Assembly: GCA_009921785.1 (NCBI GenBank) | Contig: RFXE01000018.1 | Span: 1 to 15,659, forward strand | Length of the DNA stretch: 15,659 bases | Origin: Alphaproteobacteria bacterium | Lineage (GTDB): Bacteria; Pseudomonadota; Alphaproteobacteria; Rhizobiales; Beijerinckiaceae | Reading direction: 5' to 3' | Shown: positions 8,054 through 15,060 of the stretch, in pieces | How positions within the stretch are numbered: the first letter of the stretch is position 1 | Layout of the letters: the number at the start of each line of letters is the position of its first letter | Program-made: the position numbers and the translations under genes | The notes under the pieces: generated by a model | Seen by the model: the letters and a program-made list of their open reading frames with translations, nothing else | Told to the model about the DNA's origin: nothing | The model's database searches: none

Positions 8054-9844
8054 ATGCGAGAATTTGACATAAAGCGACAAGGACGACGCCTCGGCATCGC
8101 GGTCCTCCTTTTAATCGTCCTGCTCGGCGCTGGCAGCCTCATCTCCGTCCCCGTCGATGGCGAGCGGGCAGCACGCCTATTGCGGCCCACTTTGAGCGCG
8201 CTTTTCGGCCCTGATGTAACGCTCGATCTTTCCGCATCTTTATCAGTTTTACCTCGTCCAACACTTGAGATAAGTAGCCTAACCATCTCAAAAAAAGATA
8301 AAATTTTGATCAAGGCGCGAACAGCGTCTGCGCCGGTCGGCGTTATGGGGTTACTGTCAGGCGGGCTCTCCGCCTCAAGCCTGACGATCAACGAACTCGT
8401 CCTTATGCTGCCCCCTTCAAGCGTACCTGATACAAGACAAAGCGCCGTTACCCTTCTCGGTGGGTTGATCGCAGCGTCTGAGATTCACGAAGCGCGGGCG
8501 CTTGATACAGTTTCTATCCGCTCCGGGCGTGTCATGATTTCGGGCGATATCCCGCTCGCGCTGGTTGAAAAGATCGATGCGGATTTGTCCCTTTCATCGT
8601 CGGGACGACTAACACTCGACCTTAGAACCGTGTGGAAGAATGAGGCCATCGACCTGTCGAGCCGTATCGACCCGACAGATTCAAAGATCGGAACGAAGGC
8701 GGCGTCTCTTACAATCAAGAGCGCACCGGTCACATTGACGCTAGAGGGAGCGCTGACGACGGCGCCCGAACTTCATTTCACCGGTAAGAGCGATTTAGCG
8801 ATCAAAGCGCTCGACCGGCTGGGTGCATGGATCGAAATTGATCCCCCTTTGACTTTCACCACGCCACTTTCGGTCAAAGGCATGGCTGAAATGACGGGCG
8901 ATCGCGTTGCCATCCGGGACGCCGATATCAGCCTCGGTAAAATTGAGATGAAGGGCGGGATCGGGATTGATGTTGCTGGTCAACGGCCGCTGGTGTTCGG
9001 AAGTCTTTCAGCCGGCGACATGGATGTCACTGAATTCTTGCGCCCGCTTTGGCCGAAACAAGCGCAAGGATGGCGGACCGATCCGCTCGCAAGCGGTTTA
9101 ACACCTGAACAAGATTTCGATGTGCGCCTGTCGGCCGAACGCGTGAATCTCGGCATTGTCCGCATCGCCAATCTGGCGGTGTCAATCATTGCGAAAGATC
9201 GTGCTTTGGATCTGACGCTGGGCGGATCAAAAATCTTTCAAGGATCCGCCAAAGGCAAAGTGTCGATCCAACCTGCTAATGAGGGCTATCGCGTCGTGGC
9301 TCACGGCAGTTTCGACAATATCGATTTGGCGCAAGCAACGCTCGCTTTTATGGATATGCGAAAAATCGAAGGCACGACTGAAGGCAAATTCGATTTTGAA
9401 TCGCGTGGCACAACATCAGAAAGCATCATGAAAGCGCTGTCGGGCAATACCGATGTGTCGATCACGAATGGCACATTGAATGGTATTAATCTCGCCAATG
9501 TTCTCAAACGTATCGAGACGCGCCCCCTTTCCGCCATTCGCGATATGAAAGGCGGAAAGACCGATTTTGATCGCGCGCATATCAGCGCAACAATCGCCAA
9601 TGGCAAGGCAACACTTGAAAAAGCAGAAATGCTTTTTGCGCCCAATGGCATGACGATGACGGGTGAAGTCAATATTGGAGAGCGTCGTTTAACGCTTGAA
9701 GGATTAGCAACAGGACCCGACCCTGAAAATGGAAGCGCGCCCGCGATACTGCCCTATACTGTAACGGGGAGCTTCGACGATCCGATCCTTACGCCCGATG
9801 TTGGCCGAATCTTAAAACGCCAAGGCACAACACCCGAACAGTGA
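8054..9844 (+). CDS. AsmA family envelope protein
   Basis: The 596-residue protein has one N-terminal membrane anchor (about 12-32, after basic KRQGRR) and a long beta-rich periplasmic body, the build of AsmA-like proteins; some members (YhdP, TamB, YdbH) are linked to phospholipid movement to the outer membrane, while AsmA itself affects outer-membrane assembly. Family signs are the early VPVDGERAARLLRPTLSALFG segment and repeated DLAIKALDRLG / LSIKDADISLGKIEMKG-like strands. The C-terminal AsmA domain (about 415-545) contains GKFDFESRGTTSESIMKALS and the GTLNGINLANVLKR pattern. The ribosome site is poor: a GGAG is too far upstream, about 21 bases, so the start is less certain than the frame. 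Its stop directly abuts the stop of the convergent L,D-transpeptidase gene. The precise substrate is unknown. Confidence 0.88.
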   Translation: MREFDIKRQGRRLGIAVLLLIVLLGAGSLISVPVDGERAARLLRPTLSALFGPDVTLDLSASLSVLPRPTLEISSLTISKKDKILIKARTASAPVGVMGLLSGGLSASSLTINELVLMLPPSSVPDTRQSAVTLLGGLIAASEIHEARALDTVSIRSGRVMISGDIPLALVEKIDADLSLSSSGRLTLDLRTVWKNEAIDLSSRIDPTDSKIGTKAASLTIKSAPVTLTLEGALTTAPELHFTGKSDLAIKALDRLGAWIEIDPPLTFTTPLSVKGMAEMTGDRVAIRDADISLGKIEMKGGIGIDVAGQRPLVFGSLSAGDMDVTEFLRPLWPKQAQGWRTDPLASGLTPEQDFDVRLSAERVNLGIVRIANLAVSIIAKDRALDLTLGGSKIFQGSAKGKVSIQPANEGYRVVAHGSFDNIDLAQATLAFMDMRKIEGTTEGKFDFESRGTTSESIMKALSGNTDVSITNGTLNGINLANVLKRIETRPLSAIRDMKGGKTDFDRAHISATIANGKATLEKAEMLFAPNGMTMTGEVNIGERRLTLEGLATGPDPENGSAPAILPYTVTGSFDDPILTPDVGRILKRQGTTPEQ

Positions 9845-11116
9845 TTACTCGTCCGTCGCTTTAACCGTTGTTACGAGCGGCACCTGTCCCAATCCGTCTT
9901 TGTTATAAATATCGTCGCGGAATTGGATCAGGCCATCAGGCGTTGCCCAGGCTGTTATATAAACCCAAAACACGGGAACAGGCTTCGTAAGCTTCGCATC
10001 AACACGTTGGCCTGATTGGATCGCGTCATCAATTTGTTCACGCGCCCAACCGGGCGTTTCTTTTAACAACCATTCGACATAGTCGCGCACATTTTGAACG
10101 CGCATGCACCCTGAAGACACAAAGCGATAATCATCACCGAAAATCCCCTTAGCAGGCGTATCATGCATATAAACGCCATAGGGATTAGCAATGTTAATGC
10201 GGACAAATCCGAGCGAATTGAATTCGCCACCGGGATCCTGCCGGAACTGATAGCGCGTCGCTTCATCGGTTTTCCAATTAACTTGGGTCGATTGAAGCTC
10301 GTTGCCTTCCTTGGTGAAAATCCGGATCTTATTCTCGGTCAAATAATTCGGATTGGCCTGCATCTTCGGAATAAGATCTTTTTTGATGATCGATGCTGGC
10401 ACCGTCCAGAACGGATTGAAATTAATATCGATCACGCGCGTCGTCATAATCGGTGATTGTCGGTCGATCTTACCAACGCCAGCAGCATGGCGTGTTTGGA
10501 CAACACCATCTTCTACCGTTTCAACAAGCGCGCCAGGAATATTGGCCGTCACAAAACGCTTGCCCGGATTCGATGCGTAAGAACGCAAGCGCACAAGATT
10601 CACTTCCAACTGTTTCAGACGAACATCAGCAGGAATATTGAACGCCGTAATCGTTTGACGCGTCACAAGACCCGAAGGACGCAAACCGTGTAATTCCTGA
10701 AAGCGCTTCACACCCGTCTCAACAAATGAATCAAACACATCTGAGAGACCTGCTTCCGGATCGAGATCGCCCGATGCGATTAATCTTTTGCGGAGATCAA
10801 TAACGGCGGGATCTTGCATACCGAGCTTAAGCGGCACATTCGGAACCGGGGGCCAGCCGCCCTTGGCTATAAAGATTTTGAAATTCTCGACAGCAGCCTC
10901 GGTCGCGCTAATCGTTCCCGGTGAGAGAAGTGGAACGGTTGATCGATCAAGAGTCTTGGAGGTCGCCGCATCATAGCTTTGGACCCATTCTGCCTGATCG
11001 CCGGTATCGTCAAGCATGTCCTGCGCCCAAGAGGACGCGCTGAAAGCGGCAATTACGGCCAAAGCGGTCGATCCGCGTAAAAAACCGCGGCGTGTGGTCC
11101 CGAAGGAAGCAGTCAT
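9845..11116 (-). CDS. ldtP: L,D-transpeptidase, YcbB/LdtD-like, Tat-signal (LdtP-type)
   Basis: Periplasmic enzyme expected to make 3-3 peptidoglycan crosslinks or attach proteins to the wall. From ATG 11116 it has 423 residues: a twin-arginine signal (TTRRGFLRG, Arg9-Arg10) with a hydrophobic core to about residue 31, a linker, a peptidoglycan-binding-like region (about 102-160, with VIDLRKRL and GVKRFQELHGL), a scaffold segment KQLEVNLVRLR, and a YkuD catalytic domain with His318 (YMHDTP) and Cys337 in SSGCMRV. A TTG at 11137 would extend it by seven residues but lacks a ribosome site; the ATG has GGGA at a workable distance. The gene follows an LdtR-type regulator on the same strand by 133 bases. 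The arrangement matches the ldtR-ldtP pair of Liberibacter and Sinorhizobium, where LdtR controls this gene and osmotic tolerance; that link is from published work on relatives, recalled. Confidence 0.92.
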   Translation of the reverse strand: MTASFGTTRRGFLRGSTALAVIAAFSASSWAQDMLDDTGDQAEWVQSYDAATSKTLDRSTVPLLSPGTISATEAAVENFKIFIAKGGWPPVPNVPLKLGMQDPAVIDLRKRLIASGDLDPEAGLSDVFDSFVETGVKRFQELHGLRPSGLVTRQTITAFNIPADVRLKQLEVNLVRLRSYASNPGKRFVTANIPGALVETVEDGVVQTRHAAGVGKIDRQSPIMTTRVIDINFNPFWTVPASIIKKDLIPKMQANPNYLTENKIRIFTKEGNELQSTQVNWKTDEATRYQFRQDPGGEFNSLGFVRINIANPYGVYMHDTPAKGIFGDDYRFVSSGCMRVQNVRDYVEWLLKETPGWAREQIDDAIQSGQRVDAKLTKPVPVFWVYITAWATPDGLIQFRDDIYNKDGLGQVPLVTTVKATDE

Positions 11117-11156
11117 ATTCAAAATCCCGAAGCCCAATTTGGGGAATATATGCGCT

Positions 11157-11174
11157 GAATCGCGTTAACGATTC
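11157..11174. promoter_or_regulatory. Dyad in the leader of the L,D-transpeptidase gene, candidate LdtR site
   Basis: GAATCG (11157-11162) and CGATTC (11169-11174) form a perfect 6-bp inverted repeat over six bases, overlapping a second palindrome CGTTAACG (11163-11170). It lies about 40-58 bases before ATG 11116. On the minus strand a -10-like TATATT follows it without a recognisable -35, as expected for an activator-dependent promoter. A further small dyad CCCAA-T-TTGGG (11133-11143) lies between that -10 and the gene. LdtR binding is inferred from gene order. Confidence 0.35.
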
Positions 11175-11249
11175 CTGTCGCATACGCAAGCGAAGCCCCT
11201 TAGGCGCCCGAGTTTTGGCAATTTGATGACGGAGGACGAATTATACGTC

Positions 11250-11762
11250 TCAGAGCCGGTATTTGACATTATCGCTGAAAAAACGCTCAAGCCGCATCAG
11301 GATTGCATTCGCCGAGCGGAACTCTGGCTCACTTATACCCCCGACCCGCTCAACCGTCCGTGTGTGCTTTGAGTAGAGCCCTTGCACAATGTCATGGATC
11401 TGCTGGCCCTTTTCAGTCAGGCGAATACGGACCGCGCGGCGGTCAACCCGGGACCGTTCATGCGACAAATAACCGGTCTCGACGAGTTTCTTGACGTTGT
11501 ACGAGACGTTTGATCCCAAATAATATCCGCGCGTGCGCAATTCGCCGGCGGTCAATTCCTTGTCGCCGATATTGAACAACAGCAAAGCTTGAACCGGATT
11601 AACGTCTGACCGGCCGCGGCGATCAAACTCGTCCTTCACGACATCAAGAAGGCCGCGGTGAAGCCGTTCCACGAGGGAGAGCGATTCAAGATAGACAGGC
11701 GCGGCTGATCCCAAAGGCTTAACCGAAGCGTCGCTCGCGGAAATCTTGACCATCTTATTCAT
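11250..11762 (-). CDS. ldtR: MarR-family transcriptional regulator LdtR
   Basis: The 170-residue winged-helix regulator has a dimerising helical N-terminus (about 23-50, YLESLSLVERLHRGLLDVVKD), a DNA-binding core (about 55-120) with recognition-helix region GYYLGSNVSYNVKKLVETGY, and a wing with RSRVDRRAVRIRLT (103-116), the conserved D-x-R signature of MarR proteins. The pattern NPVQALLLFNIGDKELTAGELRTRGYYLGSN closely recalls rhizobial and Liberibacter LdtR. It is placed immediately upstream of an L,D-transpeptidase, as in those genomes, where LdtR acts as an activator in osmotic stress. This copy contains no cysteine, so it cannot use direct thiol sensing. ATG 11762 has AAGGA about eleven bases upstream; a second ATG at 11753 is less well placed. 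A dyad at 11786-11800 around a -10-like hexamer suggests autoregulation. Confidence 0.92.
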   Translation of the reverse strand: MNKMVKISASDASVKPLGSAAPVYLESLSLVERLHRGLLDVVKDEFDRRGRSDVNPVQALLLFNIGDKELTAGELRTRGYYLGSNVSYNVKKLVETGYLSHERSRVDRRAVRIRLTEKGQQIHDIVQGLYSKHTRTVERVGGISEPEFRSANAILMRLERFFSDNVKYRL

Positions 11763-11785
11763 TGGACTGCATCCTTAATTGCCGT

Positions 11786-11800
11786 TGCGTTATACACGCA
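11786..11800. promoter_or_regulatory. Dyad at the likely ldtR promoter
   Basis: TGCGT (11786-11790) and ACGCA (11796-11800) form a perfect 5-bp inverted repeat around TATAC. On the minus strand the dyad overlaps a -10-like TATAAC (11794-11789), which would start transcription near 11782 and leave a leader of about 20 bases carrying the AAGGA ribosome site. A neighbouring quasi-palindrome, ACGCATTACGT (11796-11806), extends the symmetry. No good -35 was found. The position would suit autoregulation by LdtR; binding has not been shown. The rest of 11807-11922 is AT-rich and shows nothing I can name. Confidence 0.4.
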
Positions 11801-11922
11801 TTACGTTAGGGAATATAAGAATGCTCGTAAAAGACGACTTAATTTTTGTCCCTAAGAAATCCTTACTTTTGGAAGGGTAAGCAAGACGGAAAGCAAAAGA
11901 ATAAAAATGAACTAATTGAAAT

Positions 11923-12336
11923 TTAGACGATGGTTAGACGCTTTTCGGGTTGGGCGCGGACAAAAAAGATCCGCAAAAGATGGGCGGTCACCAGAATAAG
12001 AGAAATTACTGCCAAGAGCTTGACCGCCAATAGGGTCGAAAGCGTGAGCGCCGAAAATCCGAAGGCTGTTGCGATAAGAAACCAGACCCCTGCCCCCCAG
12101 CGCCACGACATCCAGAGCGCCACGCCGGCAATCAGATCGAGAATGGCAAAGACCACGCTCATGATCGTTTCAGGGTCAAAATTAGCCTGAAAGACATGAA
12201 GCCCCGGCCCGACTGCGCCGACAAGGGTCGCCCAGCCCCAAAATCCCTTCACAAGCCAGAACATGGCCAAGACCCGATAGACGCCCTGCAGAACAAAATG
12301 GAGCCTCGTCTGGGACACGTCGAGATGAATGGCCAT
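11923..12336 (-). CDS. Small four-helix membrane protein, DUF6163-like
   Basis: The 137-residue product has about four hydrophobic segments (roughly 15-40, 58-77, 81-104 and 106-126) and short basic ends, so it is an inner-membrane protein. It resembles the rhizobial DUF6163 family often found beside ldtR; that assignment is from memory, and no biochemical role is known to me. It precedes ldtR on the same strand by 160 bases, and because ldtR has its own candidate promoter the two may be only partly co-transcribed. ATG 12336 has a good GCGGGA ribosome site. The gene is divergent from hemB across about 150 bases. Position suggests, but does not prove, a link to envelope stress. Confidence 0.8.
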   Translation of the reverse strand: MAIHLDVSQTRLHFVLQGVYRVLAMFWLVKGFWGWATLVGAVGPGLHVFQANFDPETIMSVVFAILDLIAGVALWMSWRWGAGVWFLIATAFGFSALTLSTLLAVKLLAVISLILVTAHLLRIFFVRAQPEKRLTIV

Positions 12337-12434
12337 GAATGATCCCGCTTTACGGACCCAAACGGGCGTCCGCGCCTGCCCTAAGGACTAAGCAGAAATA
12401 TCGACCATTCCCCTTCCGAAGACAACCTCGGCAA

Positions 12435-12451
12435 TGGTAATGTTCTTACCA
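12435..12451. promoter_or_regulatory. 17-bp inverted repeat before hemB
   Basis: TGGTAA (12435-12440) and TTACCA (12446-12451) are perfect 6-bp arms over TGTTC, ending 36 bases before the hemB ATG. It could be an operator or a 5'-leader hairpin. It does not match the rhizobial Irr box consensus or an FNR-type TTGAT-N4-ATCAA site. The remaining bases of this divergent region (12337-12487) hold no clear -35/-10 pair that I can defend. Confidence 0.35.
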
Positions 12452-12487
12452 AAGATACAAATTTGGATGGGAATGGAGTTTGTAATC

Positions 12488-13492
12488 ATGGCGTCCCGTG
12501 AGCCTACGCGACTGATTTTGCCGCATCGTCCCCGCCGTAACCGCAAGGCGGATTGGGCACGTCGTTTGGTGCGCGAGAACCATCTGACCACAGACGATCT
12601 CATTTGGCCGATCTTTATTGTTGATGGGGTCAATAAGCGGGTTCCTGTAGCATCAATGCCTGGCGTTGAACGTGTCAGCGTCGATGAGGCGGCACGCGAC
12701 GCGGAAAAAGCGGCAAAACTTGGCATCCCGGTGATTGCGCTCTTTCCCTATACAGACCCCGCGAAGCGTGATCCGAACGGAAGCGAAGCGCTCAATTCCA
12801 ACAACCTCGTTTGCCAAGCTTGCCGAGCGCTCAAAAAAGCTGCTCCCACAATCGGCCTTATGACTGATGTCGCACTCGATCCTTACACAAGCCATGGCCA
12901 TGATGGTCTGCTCTCTGGTGAGACCATCCTCAATGATGAAACCGTTCTTCAGCTTGCCCAGCAAGCATTGGTTCAGGCCGAAGCTGGCTCAGATATCATC
13001 GCGCCATCCGATATGATGGATGGGCGAGTTGGTGCAATCCGCGCCGCGCTTGATGAGAATGGGTTCGATGCCGTGCAGATCATGGCCTATGCGGCCAAAT
13101 ATGCATCAGCCTTTTATGGCCCTTTCCGCGATGCGATTGGTACCTCGGCGACTTTGGTCGGCGATAAACGCACCTATCAGATGGACCCTGCCAATGGTGA
13201 AGAGGCATTGCGCGAAGTCGCGCTCGATCTCGAGGAAGGCGCCGATATGGTCATGGTGAAGCCCGGCATGCCCTATCTCGACATTGTCCAACGCGTGCGT
13301 GAAAATTTCGGCGTACCAACCTTCGCCTATCAAGTCTCGGGCGAATATGCGATGATCACGGCCGCCGCACAGAATGGCTGGCTTGATGGCGATAAGGCCA
13401 TGCTCGAAAGCCTCCTCGCCTTCAAACGTGCGGGCGCTGATGGCATCCTGACTTATTTTGCGCCGCGTGTAGCCGAGATACTCGCGCGCTAA
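12488..13492 (+). CDS. hemB: Delta-aminolevulinic acid dehydratase (porphobilinogen synthase)
   Basis: Cytosolic enzyme joining two 5-aminolevulinate molecules to porphobilinogen, the first common step to heme, siroheme, cobalamin and (where present) bacteriochlorophyll. From ATG 12488 it has 334 residues, the usual length. The two Schiff-base lysines are Lys204 (MAYAAKYAS) and Lys258 (MVMVKPGMPY). The metal loop reads DVALDPYTSHGHDG (127-140): Ala129, Asp131 and Asp139 replace the three zinc-binding cysteines of the E. coli-type enzyme, so this is the magnesium-type form, like Pseudomonas. Other signatures are SDMMDGRVGAIR and YQVSGEYAMI. Start: an upstream in-frame start at 12434 would add 18 residues unlike the family; ATG 12488 has GGAG (12475-12478) at nine bases. 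It is monocistronic and convergent with the CAP lipoprotein gene. Confidence 0.97.
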   Translation: MASREPTRLILPHRPRRNRKADWARRLVRENHLTTDDLIWPIFIVDGVNKRVPVASMPGVERVSVDEAARDAEKAAKLGIPVIALFPYTDPAKRDPNGSEALNSNNLVCQACRALKKAAPTIGLMTDVALDPYTSHGHDGLLSGETILNDETVLQLAQQALVQAEAGSDIIAPSDMMDGRVGAIRAALDENGFDAVQIMAYAAKYASAFYGPFRDAIGTSATLVGDKRTYQMDPANGEEALREVALDLEEGADMVMVKPGMPYLDIVQRVRENFGVPTFAYQVSGEYAMITAAAQNGWLDGDKAMLESLLAFKRAGADGILTYFAPRVAEILAR

Positions 13493-13515
13493 GTCGCGCT
13501 TGATTTCGTTATTGT
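13484..13515 (+). terminator. Weak possible terminator at the end of hemB
   Basis: GCGCG (13484-13488) and CGCGC (13495-13499) form a 5-bp GC stem over a 6-base loop containing the hemB stop codon, followed by a T-rich but interrupted tail. The stem is short and the tail also encodes the end of the convergent gene, so this is only a candidate. Confidence 0.25.
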
Positions 13516-14105
13516 TGCGTAAAGAATATCTGGACGCCATCATTTTCAAACGGCGTGCCCACTTTGCCCTTGCTAGGCTTGGCCGAGCTATAAATGATCC
13601 TTGGGCCCGACCCTGCCTGAGCGGATGTGAGAATAAGCGCCCAATAAGTCCGATAGCGTGAGCCCGGCGCGCTGGCTCTGATCATGCCCATATATTTGGC
13701 CTCTCTCATTAGCATATTTTCGCGATGATGCGGCGAGCGGATCCAAGCATTGATAGAGTCGGCAACCGTGCGATCTGCCGCGCCAACATTTTCTGTAGCC
13801 AATGCATAGGTAAAGCCGGCATTGTTCATGCGGGTTGTAAAGTCTCCCGCCACCTCATGAGAGAGCACATCACGCGACGACATCGCTACCGCCTGATAGC
13901 GCGCGGCTTCGGTAACTCCGGAATCGACGCTTACAGGCCCAAGACCATGTTGCGCGCGGAAGGAATTGACGAGCCCGACGGCCTCATAGGACACATCTGA
14001 GACGCCTGTATCTCCGGCCATTTGAGAGGTCGGCGTTGTGGCACAAGACGCGACAAACAAAGATACGCACGCCACGAAGGCAAGCCGAATTCCGTTACGC
14101 ACCAT
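13509..14105 (-). CDS. CAP-domain (SCP/PR-1-like) lipoprotein
   Basis: Predicted secreted lipoprotein of 198 residues. The N-terminus is a classic lipoprotein signal: MVRNGIRLAFVACVSLFVASC, with lipobox VASC and lipidated Cys21. A CAP superfamily domain follows (about 40-165), with FRAQHGL (49-55), His83 in LSHEV, Glu105 in the TENVGAA stretch, and the WIRSPHHRENML helix (121-132) around His126-His127, matching the conserved His/Glu cavity of the family. Bacterial CAP proteins often have unknown roles in the envelope. Start: a longer frame from 14243 would place an unlikely 46-residue leader before the signal peptide; ATG 14105 has GGGAG nine bases upstream. It ends 16 bases from hemB. In rhizobial relatives I recall an RDD-family membrane protein in this place, so this may be a local replacement. 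Confidence 0.88.
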   Translation of the reverse strand: MVRNGIRLAFVACVSLFVASCATTPTSQMAGDTGVSDVSYEAVGLVNSFRAQHGLGPVSVDSGVTEAARYQAVAMSSRDVLSHEVAGDFTTRMNNAGFTYALATENVGAADRTVADSINAWIRSPHHRENMLMREAKYMGMIRASAPGSRYRTYWALILTSAQAGSGPRIIYSSAKPSKGKVGTPFENDGVQIFFTQQ

Positions 14106-14131
14106 GCTGTTAAGCTCCCGTTCGATCAAAT

Positions 14132-14147
14132 TGTCATCAGGTTGACA
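14132..14147. promoter_or_regulatory. Short inverted repeat in the CAP/bpt divergent region
   Basis: TGTCA (14132-14136) and TGACA (14143-14147) form a 5-bp dyad over six bases, 27 bases before the CAP-lipoprotein start. The right half includes a TTGACA hexamer (14142-14147) on the plus strand, but no -10 follows at the right distance. It may be chance. The rest of the divergent region to bpt (14148-14284) shows nothing definite. Confidence 0.2.
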
Positions 14148-14284
14148 TAATAGGAAATACGTACCCCCGCTGACTAGCCCCCAATGTGGGCCGAAAGGAC
14201 TTTCCCAAAGCGATTGCGCGAAGCGGTGACTCAGGCGTATCATTTATTTGAGCTAGAGCTTTAGGGTCGATTGCGGAACGCCGG

Positions 14285-15046
14285 ATGACAAATCAAGCAC
14301 AGGATCCGACCCAGTTTTTCATGACCGCGCCGAGTCCCTGCGGCTATATTCCGGACCAGATGGAACGGAAGGTCTTTACGCATCTGATCGGTCGGCGGGC
14401 CAAGAGCCTCAATAATCTTCTTTCAGAAGCCGGTTTCCGTCGGTCTCAAACGATTGCCTATCGCCCCGCCTGCGAACGCTGCTCGGCCTGCGTATCGGTA
14501 AGAGTTCCGGTCGATGAGTTTAAGCCATCGCGTAATCTCGCCCGTGCGCTTGAACGCAATGCTGATCTTATCGGCACAGAAATGCCGAATACCGCGAGTG
14601 CCGAACATTACGGCCTCTTCCGATCTTATCTTTCCGCCCGCCATACAGAAGGCGGTATGATTGATATGAATATTCTCGATTTCACGCTGATGATTGAAGA
14701 CAGCCATGTCGATACTGAGCTTGTCGACTATCGACGGCGAAGCCGCGAGCCCGGCTTTTTTGGTCAGCCTGAAGGTCCATTATTAGGTACGGCTTTGACC
14801 GATGTGCTCACCGACGGCTTGTCGATGGTCTATTCCTTTTATGATCCGCGCGAGACAACACGCAGTCTCGGCACTTATATGATCCTTGACCACATTGAGC
14901 GCACACGCAGGCGTGGCCTGCCTTATCTCTATTTGGGCTATTGGATTCCGGGCTCACGCAAAATGGCTTACAAAGCCCGCTTCTTGCCGCAAGAACGTCT
15001 CGGCTCAAATGGCTGGTCTCGTGTCGAACGTTACTCCGACACGTGA
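14285..15046 (+). CDS. bpt: Aspartate/glutamate leucyltransferase (bacterial Bpt, ATE-like)
   Basis: Cytosolic aminoacyl-tRNA-protein transferase that adds leucine from Leu-tRNA to N-terminal Asp or Glu, marking proteins for ClpS/ClpAP under the bacterial N-degron rule. The 253-residue length and domain order fit: N-terminal ATE domain with Cys19 (SPCGYIPDQMERKVFTHL), the FRRSQTIAYRPACERCSACVSVRVPV block with Cys63, Cys66 and Cys69, then the C-terminal GNAT-like ATE domain with GPLLGTALTDVLTDGLSMVYSFYDP, SLGTYMILDHIE and YLYLGYWIPGSRKMAYKARF. The first cysteine motif is CGY where CPY is more common. The ribosome site is weak (GGA about ten bases before ATG 14285). ClpS is not in the window. 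The gene is divergent from the CAP lipoprotein and convergent with parC across 14 bases. Confidence 0.93.
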   Translation: MTNQAQDPTQFFMTAPSPCGYIPDQMERKVFTHLIGRRAKSLNNLLSEAGFRRSQTIAYRPACERCSACVSVRVPVDEFKPSRNLARALERNADLIGTEMPNTASAEHYGLFRSYLSARHTEGGMIDMNILDFTLMIEDSHVDTELVDYRRRSREPGFFGQPEGPLLGTALTDVLTDGLSMVYSFYDPRETTRSLGTYMILDHIERTRRRGLPYLYLGYWIPGSRKMAYKARFLPQERLGSNGWSRVERYSDT

Positions 15047-15060
15047 TCGCGAATTATTGA

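Noticed and set aside
7978..8391. Minus-strand frame of 137 codons overlapping the AsmA start
   Set aside because: It has no family features and lies opposite a well-supported AsmA anchor and N-terminal domain.
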